Source: Pomphorhynchus laevis (lineage: Eukaryota > Acanthocephala > Palaeacanthocephala > Echinorhynchida > Pomphorhynchidae). From it: a stretch of DNA of 64,000 bases. The DNA lies in assembly GCA_012934845.2 (NCBI GenBank), contig WNNJ02003771.1, forward strand, positions 1 through 64,000. The letters run 5' to 3'. Below, piece after piece: positions 31,495-42,345 of this stretch (within the stretch, counting starts at the first letter, position 1; every line of letters begins with the position of its first letter). A program made the position numbers and the translations under genes. Under the pieces are notes generated by a model. The model was not told the DNA's origin, did not search any database, and saw nothing but the letters and a program-made list of their open reading frames with translations.

Positions 31495-32730
31495 GTCACA
31501 TACAGCTGAATAATTTTGGTCTTTCCTATTTGCTACTATATCCTGGTTATCCTCTTACTTCTTGGAACAATCTATTAGTGTCTATTCCAATTCGTCTTTC
31601 TCTACCATTACCTCTCACATGTGGCGTTCCTTAAGGATCTGTGCTCGGACCAATTATTTCCTCTTATATCCTTGGCGATCTCTCCGGCATTGCATGTGAT
31701 CATAATTTCTGCATCATGCAATATGCTACTCTCTTCTTATTTTTATCTTTACTCTCTTCTTATTTTTATCAGTTTGATAATGTTTTGTCATTTTTAGTGG
31801 CTTGTAAGCGCGCCGTCGGCACGTGTTTGCCACTCAAAATAAGATTCCTTTTTTACTCATTCTTCTAATTATATTATCAATGATCTCATTTCCTCTTCTA
31901 CAGTTTGTCTTCTCTTCATCTCCAAACATCTTTCCTCGCTTCGTTTGTATCTTAACCATTCCAAATCTAAAATTTTATGAGTTATCCATTCTTTACTGCC
32001 TCTCCTTTATGAGTATTTTTTTTAATTCGACCGTACTTCATATTGTTGATCATCTTAATTTCTAGTGGTTCACTTCGACAATTGTTTTTTCTCGATTCAT
32101 TCGTTCGCGAAAAAGTCCGATCTTACAATTTCCTACTTCGTAACATTCGCCGTATTAGGAGCTCTATTTGTTTTTACCCTGTCACTATCTTATATCCAGT
32201 ATATTGTTTCCTAAGATCTACTATTGTCTCAGTATTTTTTGCTTTTTTATCTAAATCATAACTTTATCCTCTTAAATGCCTTTTTAATTCCGCCGTGCAT
32301 ATACTTTTTCCCCTCAGCCGTTTTGATCATTTCCTCTTGCCTCTCTAAACTCAACTGGCTAACTATGGAAATCCGTATTCTATGTATTCATTGTATCACA
32401 TTTCAACTGTTTTCTTCAAACTCTCCTTCTTTTCTACATATTCATGCACTTACCGAATCTCACATCACGTCCATAAATCTTTTTCGCGTGAATCTTTTCT
32501 CATCAATGTTCCATCAATTTCCTCAAACTATGGCCCGCATTCCCTTTTTACTACAGCTCTAAATCTCTAGAATAAATTACCTCCTGTCATCCGCTAAACT
32601 GCCTCTTCTCCATCCTTCAAACACAGTCTAAGTGCTTTTGTGTCCCTTTATAATTGATTCAATTATTCTAACTCTTTAAAACTCTCCCAGACGCTGCCAC
32701 ACATCAACACCAACCTATTGACATTGTTCA
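31495..32730 (+). pseudogene. Family D LINE copy 2: RT palm to C-terminus
   Basis: Plus strand, pyrimidine-rich. PLPLTCGVP, a stop, then GSVLGPIISSYILGDLSGIA (31605-31690) is the GVPQGSVLGP box. CIMQYATLF corresponds to MQYADD of copy 3. The thumb resumes at 31880 (LHLQTSFLASFVS-like). LVVHFDNCFFSIHSFVREKV and RSYNFLLRNIRRIRSSI (32060-32175) follow, then C-terminal pieces to about 32650. A family D 3' tail (31795-31850) interrupts the RT immediately after the YADD region. Confidence 0.68.
31795..31850 (+). repeat. Family D 3' tail nested inside copy 2
   Basis: GTGGCTTGTAAG, a hairpin CGCGCC-GTC-GGCACG (5 of 6 pairs), TTTGCCACTCAAAATAAG. This is the family's 3' terminal segment, placed in the middle of the copy 2 RT. 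A short duplicated block (TACTCTCTTCTTATTTTTAT) precedes it at 31728-31770. It is probably the minimal remnant of a severely 5'-truncated insertion. Confidence 0.6.
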
Positions 32731-32884
32731 TACTTTTGTATTTTTCTTATTTTTCATTTTTTATTTGTTGTAAAAAGTTTAATTTGTAATTTAGTGCACT
32801 CATGAATGAATGCATATCCATCCTATAAATGAATGTATATATGGAAACTAACTGATAATTTAGGTATATAGTTATTACAGGAAC

Positions 32885-33040
32885 GAAGAAGCAGAAAATA
32901 GCCTTTATTTGATAAAAATTCTATATTTCGATAGCTCCTGCTATCATCATCAGGATTACAATAAAATGTTTCACATTAGCAGGAACTATCGAAATATAGA
33001 ATTTTTATCAGATAAAGGATATTTTCTGCTTTTTTATTCC
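32885..33040. repeat. Foldback repeat with hammerhead-like arm
   Basis: Arms GCAGAAAATA...CTTTAT(T/C)TGATAAAAATTCTATATTTCGATAG and their complement are inverted around 32960. On the minus strand (32955-32918): CTGATGA, an extra T, GATAGC-AGGA-GCTATC (6-bp stem II), GAAATATA. Core boxes and stem II are complete. The plus-strand arm keeps the GAAA side only. ATTTTTATC flanks could form stem I. Non-coding. Confidence 0.6.
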
Positions 33041-33465
33041 TGTAATAACTGTATATTTGAAATGGAAGAAGATTATGGGTTTAGTATTTATTATTAGATA
33101 ATTTAAGTGAAACATATCCATATACTTTTCGTTATCTAAAGTGATAGCATTATAAGGATATAATTAGCATGAATAATTTGTATTATTTAATTTGATAATT
33201 TGAGTAGGATTATCCCTCGATAATTTGAGTAGGATTTCTGCTTCTGATGACAGAAGCATCAATTTAGGGTTCGAAATAAAACTTTGTCGCATCATTACCA
33301 ACTTGAGTCTAGCAATGTGGTAAACGAGTGTATATCAAATTTTCGCTGAAAATGGTAAGTAACAACGAAATTTAAGAAAAAACCTGTAATAAGAAGTATC
33401 AAGTTAATATTTCTTCTTCAACAAAGGTAAGAGATTTATGTGCTGACTCTATAATGGAACAGAGG
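33041..33465. other. No gene recognised; short duplication
   Basis: GATAATTTGAGTAGGATT occurs twice, at about 33192 and 33220. A small hairpin GCTTCTG-ATGA-CAGAAGC lies at about 33239. No coding sequence was recognised. Confidence 0.4.
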
Positions 33466-34600
33466 TAACTTACCCTGTGCCTAAATTGACTAATTTAGTG
33501 TGCATCAAATTTCTTGAACCTATAGAAAGACAAAACATATTTAACAAGTTTTTCAGGAGATTTTCAGAGATCTATAAGCAAAGGGTAATTTTTGATTCAA
33601 TCAAATATTTTAAGGCAAAGGGGCGGATCTCTTGTTGCACCTCCGACCTGGCTGTTGCATATTTGCAATTCTTCAATGAAATCCTATCAAACTCGGCACA
33701 ATATCTTTCAAGCCTATCCAGGCGTCTGTAAAAATTTCTAATATACCGTCCTTCCTGTCGGCAGATGATATTCAGATCCTGGAATAGCAGTACAAATTGA
33801 CCAACATCCGTTTCATTACGGGAAGGAATGACCTGCCTAATCCAATATCCTTTTGTTTCACACCTGTAGATGTTGCCGAATGCCTCGCGATATCGACCTT
33901 TAACCACTTTCTGGGAATAACCTTTCGTTTACGCTAGTGGATACAGACCACCTGATCTACCCTCATTGCAACAACTGCCATAAGTGGGGGCATTGGGGGT
34001 CAGAATATCGTATACCCTGTTCATGTGGGGTATGTGGTTCGGAGAACGAACAAACTGGTAAATGTGATAGTCCCCCGTATTGTTCAAATTGGAGGAGGAG
34101 CACCCTGCGTGGTGACGCAAATGCAGTAGTTTTAAAAACTACAAAAAGAATCATTGTAATGGTCCAGCGATGCCGTATAACTTCGCCAAAGCGTGATACC
34201 GATAAGATGATGTCTGACCTAGACATCATTTGATTAATTGATGACGAGCATCAAGCCTCCGTTAATAAGTTTGAGGAGTTGATTCTCACATTAACAGCAA
34301 AGATTGATTCTACGAAACAGAGTTCGTCTTCATCAACGTCTCCGACAACACTAAGCCAGCCCGCGTGTTCAAAAAGCGTCGCGGAGCCTTGACAAAAAGC
34401 CTATCCCCTCTTAAGCTATTCCGAAAAGGAAATGACTGAGAAATGGCGGCCCCACCGAGGGAGATGAAGATATTGCAAGTGGGCAAGCGACTCCATCTGT
34501 CGTGACATGAAGCGGTAAGGGCGATCTTTTCGCCTCTAGCCGCGACTAGGTGGAGAGCGTCCCACTCCGGTAACACTTACGCAATAGGAAGTAATCAAGA
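33466..34600 (+). pseudogene. Family A LINE copy 4: ORF1 (gag-like)
   Basis: This is the most complete family A ORF1. Start side (33477-33731): CIKFLEPIERQNIFNKFFRR, FSEIYKQRVIFDSIKYFKAK, GRISCCTSDLAVAYLQFFNE. After a frameshift come FLSADDIQILEQQYKLTNIR, FITGRNDLPNPISF and DVAECLAIS...NHFLGITF (33750-33920). Then HLIYPHCNNCHKWGHWGSEY and CSCGVCGSENEQTGKCDSPP, the zinc knuckles (33940-34090). A coiled-coil-like segment (34240-34330) and a Ser/Lys-rich tail follow. Several frameshifts are present. The protein would bind element RNA. Confidence 0.75.
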
Positions 34601-35340
34601 GCCTTTTTCACTGAATATCCTTCAGTGGAATTCTGGAGGTGCTTTCGCCCTTAGACTTCTATCCGGTAGAGATGTAGATGTTATAGTCCTTCAGGAGACG
34701 CGGTCTATCCGTATTCCCAGGACATTACTCTATTTATCCCAAAGCACATATATCCACTTTACTCCGTACCTACACCCATTCACTCTTATTCATCTCAAGA
34801 TATTTTAACCCTAGTGAATAGCTCCTTAAGATCATCCCTCTTACTAAACTATTCTTGTCCAGCTCTATCTTGCTTAGTTATATCACTCTGCAAGAATGGT
34901 AAGCGTATCAGCATATCCAATGTCTATACCTGGCCAGGAAAAATTCACAAACACCGTGACCTTTTGGATCGTATATTAGGTAGCAGTTATGACATGTTAC
35001 TTAGTGACTTCAACGACTGAACTGGTTGTTGGATTAATGCAGTACTCCACATAGCAAAGAACGACTACCTTATTCACAAACCACCATCCTCAACCTTTCA
35101 TAGCTCTACAACAAATTCCATTCTCGACATACTACTGTTACATAGGATGTGGTTGTTAAAACCCATCTGTACTAGGCAGTCGCGCAAACAGCGGACCACC
35201 TATCATGACCCAATTCGCTGGCGGTTAGATGATGATACGTTGCTTAGAAGGGGGTTCTACTTTGATCCAATCAGAGTGGGGTTCTTTCAAGCAGCTATCC
35301 AACACTTCACCCAGATAGAGAACGTGATTTAGACCAAATT
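34601..35340 (+). pseudogene. Family A LINE copy 4: AP-like endonuclease
   Basis: Plus strand: ILQWNSGGAFALRLLSGRDV (34617-34675), VIVLQETRSIRIPRT (34681-34725, catalytic Glu intact), NVYTWPGKIHKHRDLLDRIL (34918-34975), and LLSDFND where functional domains have (L/I)GDFN (34998-35018). Stops and a frameshift separate these blocks. The C-terminal SDH region reads SYHDP-like near 35205, degraded. It follows ORF1 directly. Confidence 0.75.
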
Positions 35341-37007
35341 CAATTCCTACCTCTCATAGCAAGCTATCGTGTTCCTCTCGACTACTAATAGAGGTCGCTT
35401 CTACAATCCCACTCCAACAAAACTCAAGGTCCTAGCTAAAATGCTACACCTACCCAATCTATCTGTTTCCGCCAGACATGTGTTCACGGATGAATATTGG
35501 AGCTATAGATATAGGTTCCAGCTGAGTAGAGATAGTGCGAGCATTGCTCGCCTTAACCCTTCCCACTTTTCTTTTTGGAATTTATTCAAAAAGGAGAAGT
35601 TCGTATGTTGGAGGGATAGAGCCTTAAATTGGACAAAGTTTTGGAGGAGTCGCTATCCTTACATAATTATAGAGTCACTTAATCTTATCAACCAATCCCG
35701 TCTTGGAGTGACTTCAGGAGTAAGGACTTATCTGTCACATACATCCTTAACTCTTGAGGGCCACCTCAGGGCACCTCCCGATTCAATGGGCCACTCTCCA
35801 CTCGTGTCTGTCAGCTTTTGACAGACAGTCAGAGAAAGGAAGTCACCATTACGCTATTACTAGCCTCCCCTCCGATGTTGCCGGTATAGTCATTAGCCGA
35901 CGGATATTTTTACCAAAAAAGAGATCGATTTCATGCCATAAAGATCTGCAGTCCATTTCTATTCAAAACTCCCTCATCTCCTTCTATGGAAAAGCGCTTG
36001 AGTGTAGAATCTGCAGCCATTTTGTAGGCATAAGTTAATCCCACCAAGCTTTCACTGGTTTGTAAAAAATCGCTCGATTCATTAAGTAATTATTGAAGTG
36101 CATCGATTTTGTCAAGAGGACAATCATCAGCTTGCTGTAGCTGTATTTCTTAACTTTTCTGCTGCATTTGGCCCCATCTACATTCCCTTTATTATCTATT
36201 ATCTTAGGACCATCGGTTTACCTGTGAGAATTGTTAACAGGGTGCAAATATTGCTGTATACCATACGATTATTCTACGAAGACGACCTTGATGCACGTCA
36301 GTTCTACCCTATTACAGGTATCCCTTAAAGCTCCCCACTTTCTCCTATCTTATATCTTGCTGCATCCATTGAACTTGTTAAAAAATTTAATCGCGAACAA
36401 CATCTCATGGTATACGCTGCTGATACCACACCACTGTTTTCTGAACGACACATGTGCAATGATGTAGTCTTAGACATCATCCGTTTCTTTTTAAGATTAA
36501 AAGACCAGCTTCCCCCTTCCGATCTTATAAACAACCCATCGAAATCGCATGTGGTTGTATTTCATGGCGCCCCTGCAACAAAAAAAAGAAACTTAAGAGA
36601 CAAGCATTCGCCTTTATTTTGCAGCCTCAACTACTACCCTTCACGAGTCGAGTAAAATATCTGGGGGTTCACCGTTACGGTGAACTGGTCAGCGAAAGCT
36701 CACCTTAATAGACTTAAATGTATCATGAAGAGAACTAGATGGGCTCTGAAACGGGTCTTGCATCTGTCATTGAATGAGAAAACCCAAGTGCGCCTTTGGG
36801 GTACTTGGACTATCCCGGGATTAGTCTTCTTTTTGAAAGACGTCCCTTAGAGCAAAGACTAACGTTTCTCAAGCTCCACATCTCGCGATTACTGACCATA
36901 GTCCGCCTTGACTGGACGTTTAGGGGGTGAAAGACCCCGCATGGTTCAGTCGGAATGCGGCGCGCTGGTGGGGCCGGAGGCTCAGATCCCACTGGACCTG
37001 AAGCCGT
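35341..37007 (+). pseudogene. Family A LINE copy 4: RT to 3' end
   Basis: Linker: NRGRFYNPTPTKLKVLAKML, LHLPNLSVSARHVFTDEYW (35385-35500). RT: AGIVISRRIFLPKKRSISCH (35881), KDLQSISIQNSLISFYGKAL, NFSAAFGPIYIPFII (36150; AFD changed to AFG), FYPITGIP then a stop (36300), MVYAADTTPLF (36405; YADD changed to YAAD), RLKDQLPPSDLINNPSKSHV, thumb to about 36900. Both catalytic sites are mutated. The 3' hairpin is at 36975-37005. Confidence 0.83.
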
Positions 37008-37720
37008 GAATTGTATTACTAAAGACTGCCGCTGTTCCAAGAAATAATAAAAAAAAGAACTTTAAAAAACATTAACATTGTTATTAATTAGCCTGTCTTA
37101 CCTGTTGGTTGTTATTTATTTATGGTAATAATCAACATTGTTCCAGAAAAAACTTTTAGATAGCTACATATGTAGACATCAATAGTTAAGATGCCAGGTT
37201 TTTATCGCGTTAAAATGTATTTTAAAAGTTTTGGACTCGTTAACTACTTAGCACACGACACGAGCCTATCTTCTACTCTCACTTTATATAAGATTGTATA
37301 CATTTGAGACATTTTTATAAATGCGAGAATCAAATTAAAACGGCGGTCAACAACGAATGACATGCGCATAGCATGTAGAGCACTAAGAACAAGTTGTAGT
37401 AATTAATGACTGCTAGCAGTGTTGCCACTAGTACAATCATTTAACATTTGACCATGATTATATTTGTCATCGATTTTACGCATTTTTCGTGTTTCCATTT
37501 TTGTGTTTGCATATTTTTGAATTAACTACGAGTGATACTATGCATCTTGATTGAATAAATCTTAAAAATCTGGAGTTATGAAATTGTCCCACAAGACCTT
37601 CCCACCCTATGACTGGTAACATTAGATTGTCTAAGGTAGCAGTCACCAATCTTTATTCATGGACATTGTGAACCAGTATCAGAAAAACAGGTCGATCAGT
37701 CAATAAAAGAATATATAAGC
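37008..37720. other. No gene recognised
   Basis: AT-rich. No repeat or coding frame could be supported. Confidence 0.4.
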
Positions 37721-38160
37721 CAACAGCAGTACACTACATTTCAGTATTTGTGGACCTCATCAGCTACTGATCCAATACCTACGTTTCACGTTTCGGTTCT
37801 TTTAATGTTGGCTGACGATCACTCGGCTCGTCTGCTTCCATTGACAATTAGATTGAATTTATTCAACAATTGCTAAATAAGTGATTATATCAAAATACAA
37901 AATTTATACAGAAGTACAATCCTGTGTGTTTCAAACAATAGAGTTGAAAAAAGTAACACTGATTTAATTTGAAATCAGAAATGATTTCAATTAAATTTGC
38001 AAAATGTATGACCAAAGTTTTTTATTAAAACGAAAATGCCAATTAAAGCAGACGAGTCGAGTAATTGTCAGCCAACATTAATAGGACCGAAACATGAAAC
38101 GTAGGTATCCACCAATACTGAAATGTAGCGCACTGCTGTTGGCTTATAGATAGGATTAAA
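37721..38160. repeat. Foldback repeat: two inverted PLE-type tails with hammerhead boxes
   Basis: Left arm: AAGCCAACAGCAGT, TACATTTCAGTATTTG, CCTCATCAG, ATACCTACGTTTCA, CGTTTCGGTTCTTTTAATG. The right arm, from 38075, is its complement and ends in ACTGCTGTTGGCTTATA. On the minus strand of the left arm ACC-GAAACGTGAAACGTA is followed about 20 nt later by CTGATGAGGTCC. The right arm keeps GGACCGAAAC but has lost CTGATGA. The spacer (37860-38060) matches 31140-31250. Same family as 29280 and 31130. Confidence 0.6.
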
Positions 38161-38228
38161 GTATCGATGGTAAAAATGATCTCACAGGTATATCAACTTT
38201 AGAGAATATATATTATCACTGCATAGCT

Positions 38229-38362
38229 ATCCACATTATGGCCAAATAAATTATCATCCACATTATGACCAAATAAACTATCATCCACATTATGACCGGA
38301 TAAACTATCATCCACATTATGACCAAATAAACTATCGCCCACATTATGACCAAATAAACTAT
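38229..38362. repeat. 27-bp minisatellite, about five units
   Basis: The unit is ATCCACATTATGACC followed by AAATAAACTATC. It is repeated five times with a few substitutions (GGCC, CCGG, GCCC variants). The unit length is a multiple of three, so the minus strand stays open as a repeated hydrophobic peptide (38425-38216). That is more likely a by-product than a gene. Confidence 0.85.
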
Positions 38363-38702
38363 TTTTGATTGCCATGAAATAATGAATTTGTCGAATCTGT
38401 CATTCATCAGATTGTTGAGCGTCATTAATCACAGCCCACCTGCCTTTGAGGTGTAATTTTATAATAAACCTTTAAGCGTGGAAGTGGATTTATAATAACT
38501 CGAATCATCAATCAGTGTTGAACTACCCATTCGGCTGATTACATTATACACTTCATTTTTTATTTTATTTATTTTAATATCAGCAGTGAACAGACTGAGC
38601 AGCCATTTGCGGCTTTGTCTTGTACTCAATAATAATTGATTATATAAATAAAGGAACAAGTACAATTGCATACTCTCTGACAAGAAAAAACAAATATTGA
38701 TT
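38363..38702. other. No gene recognised
   Basis: A 74-codon minus-strand frame (38683-38459) is unrecognised and AT-rich. Nothing else was seen. Confidence 0.35.
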
Positions 38703-39140
38703 TTGAATTATTGGAGCTAGATCAAAAAAGAGGAAATTGTTTGATATTTCGCCAACTTCTGTTAGCATCTTCAGAAAATTACTTCAGTAATCAAAGAAAA
38801 GAGGAAATTGTTTGATATTTCGCTAACTTCTGTTAGCATCTTAAGAAAATTACTTCTGTAATTGTCTCAAGATGTTAACATAAGTTAGCGAAATATCAAA
38901 CAATTTCCTCTTTATAATTCTTTATCAATAATGGATCATTATCAACTATATAAAATCATTCGATAATGTTATGGAGCCACTGGTCCACAGCTATCTAAAA
39001 GCTCGGAAAATTTCCAAATGGTAATTTTCTGAAGATGCTAACAAAAGTTAGCGAAATATCAAAAAAGTTCCTATTTTCTTTGATCTAGCTCCAACAATTC
39101 TTTATCGATAATGGATCATTATCAACTATTTAGAATATTG
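38703..39140. repeat. Cluster of PLE tails with four hammerhead-type motifs
   Basis: Four copies of the CUGAAGA-type hairpin occur in mixed orientation: minus 38774-38743 (CTGAAGA, GCTAAC/GTTGGC, GAAATATC), minus 38845-38814 (core mutated to CTTAAGA), plus 38867-38898 (CTCAAGA), and plus 39029-39060 (CTGAAGA, GCTAAC-AAAA-GTTAGC, GAAATATC, with TTTT/AAAA as stem I). Outer sequences GAGCTAGATCAAA, AGAGGAAAT and ATGGATCATTATCAACTAT are shared with 14385-14600. The last copy has every core position except the extra base before stem II. Confidence 0.68.
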
Positions 39141-40535
39141 GTTTTATTAAATCAGTTTTAATGGCCGTATTTAAATTAAACAGTCAACCGTAGTTTTGCG
39201 TGAGAATATATCTATTCTGGAGGCATTTGTGTACCCATAAAAGTCTCAAGCAATGAGTAAGGATTTGGTTATTGTTTATTAAAAATATAAAATTTTATTA
39301 TTTAAAATATTATTATAAAATGTTATTATATATTTTTAAATTATAACATTTTTGTGCGTATTATTGGACGTATTGATATCATTTTTTGTGAAATCACATT
39401 TAAAGATATTTTTGATATCTTAATTTGAGCAACAAACTTCGTATTTTTTTAAACTCGACATTGTAACCCATACTTTTTTTAACTTAATTGTCTGAAGCAC
39501 ACAGGATTGTACTTCTGTATAAATTTTGTCTTTTGATATAATCTCTAATTTAGCAATTGTTGAATTGTTTTCTTATTTAGCAGTTGTTCACGTTTTATTA
39601 ACATAAATATGAAATTTTAAGACGTTTTAATAAATAAATTTTTGATGTAAATTTTTTTTTATTATCGATACCTCAAACAAAATAATGTCAGTTTGCTTGC
39701 ATTTTTACCTCCATGAGTATTGAGCCAAATAATATAGTACATATTTTGTTTTCAGTTCGTTGCTTCGAGAAATGTTTCAACAACCTCCACTGACATTCAA
39801 TATTTTGGGTGTAAAATGCTCTAAAAACCTAATAATCATTTAAAATAGGTATTTATATGCCGGTCTGTGGATCGATAAAATTCGATTGATAAAATAATTT
39901 TTCTAGCCATCGCGGTTAATGATATTTTCTATAGACTAAAATATATGATCGCGGTTAATGATACTTTCTATAGAGTAAAATATATGATTACTGTTGTTGA
40001 ATACGATATTATCCTATATCAATACATATCAATATTTTTGTGAAAATTCAAAACAAAATACTATTGTTAAGTTATAGTTGTTATGCTTTAAGTTTTAAAA
40101 AATCTGTTATTCAAGTTTTAAAAAAAATATTATTTGTGATTTCTCTTTTATTAAATTTACTCGATATTTGTTTTATTATTATATAATATCAAAAGCCTAC
40201 ATTTTATATCAAGGCATATTTATATTTGCTCTTTACAATTGAGTTAGAGACATTGAGGTCACAATATTTAAATTTTAAGCTATGCAAATATTTTTTTTGC
40301 AAAAAAACAAAGATAAAAAATTTCTTTAAATGTGATAAGAATTCAAACATCAAATAAATATAAATATATGGATAAAATTGAATTAATATAAGCCTTTAAT
40401 ATTTTTATAAATTAACATTATTTAAAAGTAGGGGCATATATAGTTAGACAAATAAAAGGGGTTTAGTAGGAGGTAATAGTTGCCCAAGTATAGCTGACTT
40501 GTTTTAAAGTTTCATAGAGTATGATGAATTTGCTC
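39141..40535. other. AT-rich stretch with a short tandem duplication
   Basis: A unit containing GCGGTTAATGATA, TTTCTATAGA and TAAAATATATGAT is present twice at 39908-39988. No coding sequence or known element was recognised in the remainder. Confidence 0.4.
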
Positions 40536-40790
40536 ATAACTATGAAAAAATATAAAATATACTCTACGTTTCTAATTACTCCAACAACTACGGTCTCTGA
40601 TCCTTCCTCATCGCCGCCCCCTCGCCTGAAATCAGCTTTATCTCGACGTGTGCCGCGCTTTCTCATTTATCACATTCAAAGACCGCCTCCGTTTCCACCT
40701 TCTCGACACATGACTTCAATTTTTTTGTTGTGATCGTAAGTGTGCGCCAGCACGAATTTGCCACATAAAAATAAATCTTTTTTATGAAGA
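40536..40790 (+). repeat. Family D LINE 3' end fragment
   Basis: Plus strand: CTACGTTTCTAATTACTCC, GGTCTCTGATCCTTCCTC, and FLITPTTTVSDPSSSPPPRL followed by KSALSRRVPRFLIYHIQR, the family's C-terminal residues. It ends ATCGTAAG, TGTGC-GCCA-GCACG, AATTTGCCACATAAAAATAAATC, the family tail with its hairpin partly decayed. The same fragment occurs at 43470-43735 and 58567-58775. Confidence 0.75.
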
Positions 40791-41039
40791 TACGATATAT
40801 ATGATCAGATTTATCGATAATATATTATTACATATCAAAGCCTTGATGCCTGTTTAAATAGTTCAAAAGAAACGTCATTTCATTTTCAATTAATTGTTAA
40901 AATGCCTTAATGCTATTAATTTTATTTTTTTCGATAAAATTTTAACATTTTAAGAAAATATATCGTTAAACATTTTTCGTTTTTGTCTATAATTAACATG
41001 GCGACAGCAATCACTGAAGTATATCCTTTAAAAATTATC
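40791..41039. other. AT-rich, nothing recognised
   Basis: This separates a family D tail from family A copy 5. Confidence 0.3.
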
Positions 41040-42345
41040 TTGGTTCTTTTAGGGTCCACTCCCGGGCACCTCTAAATCCGTTGCTCAACTTTCTTCTCGG
41101 GTCTGTCAGCTTTTGACAGCTGACCAGAGAAGAGAAGTGATCATCACAATGCTTTTAGCCCCCCATCTGATGTAGCAGGCATCTACATTAGTAAACGTGT
41201 TTTTATACCTAAGAAAAAATCCTGATCATGCCCTAAATATCTGTGACCCATTTCGATTTAAAATTCCCTCGTGTCGATTTACGAAAAAGCGCTTGCGCGT
41301 AAAATCAGCGGCCATTTAAGTAGGCATAATTTGATCACTCCAGGTTTTCATGAGTTCGTCAAAGGTCGCTCGGTCTATTCAGCAGTTGGTGAGGTGAAGC
41401 AGTTTTGTCAAGATAATATTCATAATCTAGTTGTGGCTGTTTTCCTCGACTTTTCTGCTGCATTTGACAGCATCTCCAATCCTTTTGTGATCTCTTCTCT
41501 CAGGTCCGTCGGGTTACCTGCGAGAATTGTGAACAGGGTGGAGATCCTGCTGTATACCAAGCGATTTTACTATAAAGACGACCCTGATGCGCGTCAGTTC
41601 TACCCTATTACGGGTTTACCTCAAGGATCTCCACTTTCTCCTATCATATATCTTGCTGCCTCCATTAACTTATTCAAAATATTTAAACGCGAACAAACTC
41701 TTGTGGTGTACGCTGATGACACCACAGCCCTGTTCACTGGACACAGGTGTAAAGACGTAGTCTCTGATATCAGCCGTTTCTTTTTAAGATTAAAAGACCA
41801 GTTACCCATATCCAATCTTATTTTAAACTCCGCCAAATCGCAGGCGGTTGTCTTTCATGGCACCCCTGCAACAAAGCAAAAAACTTAAGAGATTAGCACT
41901 CTCTGCGCTCTCCTCCATATTTGCCTCTGAACCACTTCCCACTTTCACAAGTCGAGTAAAATATTTAGGGTTCACCGTTACGGTGAACTGGTCGGCGAAA
42001 GCTGACCTGGATAGACTCAAACGTATCCTGAAGAAAGCTATGTGGACCCTAAAACGGGCTCAGCATCTGTCATTGAAAGGAAAAACTTAGGTGCGCCGTT
42101 GGGGCACTTGGACTATCTCGGGATTAGAGATAGTATAGTCGAAAAGTATCTCTTTTCGAGAGTACGTCCCCCTGAGCAAAGGCTAAGGTTTCTTAAGCTC
42201 CTCGTATCTCGATTTATCCAGCATAGTCCGCGCCGATTGGATTCTTCGGGGGGGGGGTGAAAACCCCGGGTGGTTTATTCGGAAAGCAGCGTGTTTGATC
42301 GGTTGGGGGCTCAGATCCCCCTAGACCTGAGGCCATAGAAGAATG
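41040..42345 (+). pseudogene. Family A LINE copy 5: RT with intact YADD
   Basis: 5'-truncated copy starting in the linker (STPGHL...SVCQLLTADQ-like). Main frame 41271-41888: SIYEKALARKISGHLSRHNL, HEFVKGRSVYSAVGEVKQFC, VFLDFSAAFDSISNPFVI (catalytic Asp), FYPITGLPQGSPLSPIIYLA, LVVYADDTTALFTG (intact DD), then a frameshift near 41875. Thumb: NWSAKADLDRLKRILKKAMW, and RPPEQRLRFLKLLVSR in a shifted frame (42042-42260). A run of G (42249-42257) may cause a further slip. It ends in the family hairpin (42305-42335). Palm residues suggest a younger copy than 1, 3 or 4. Confidence 0.85.

Noticed and set aside
33230-33290. CTGATGA followed by GAAA on the plus strand
   Set aside because: No convincing stem II: the local hairpin GCTTCTG-ATGA-CAGAAGC uses the core bases themselves.
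33572-33907. 111-codon minus-strand frame with Arg-rich peptide
   Set aside because: It is antisense to family A ORF1, which is recognisable on the plus strand.
38216-38425. Repeated hydrophobic peptide (VIMWMIVYL units)
   Set aside because: It is the translation of a 27-bp minisatellite whose unit happens to be a multiple of three; no start, context or homologue supports a gene.
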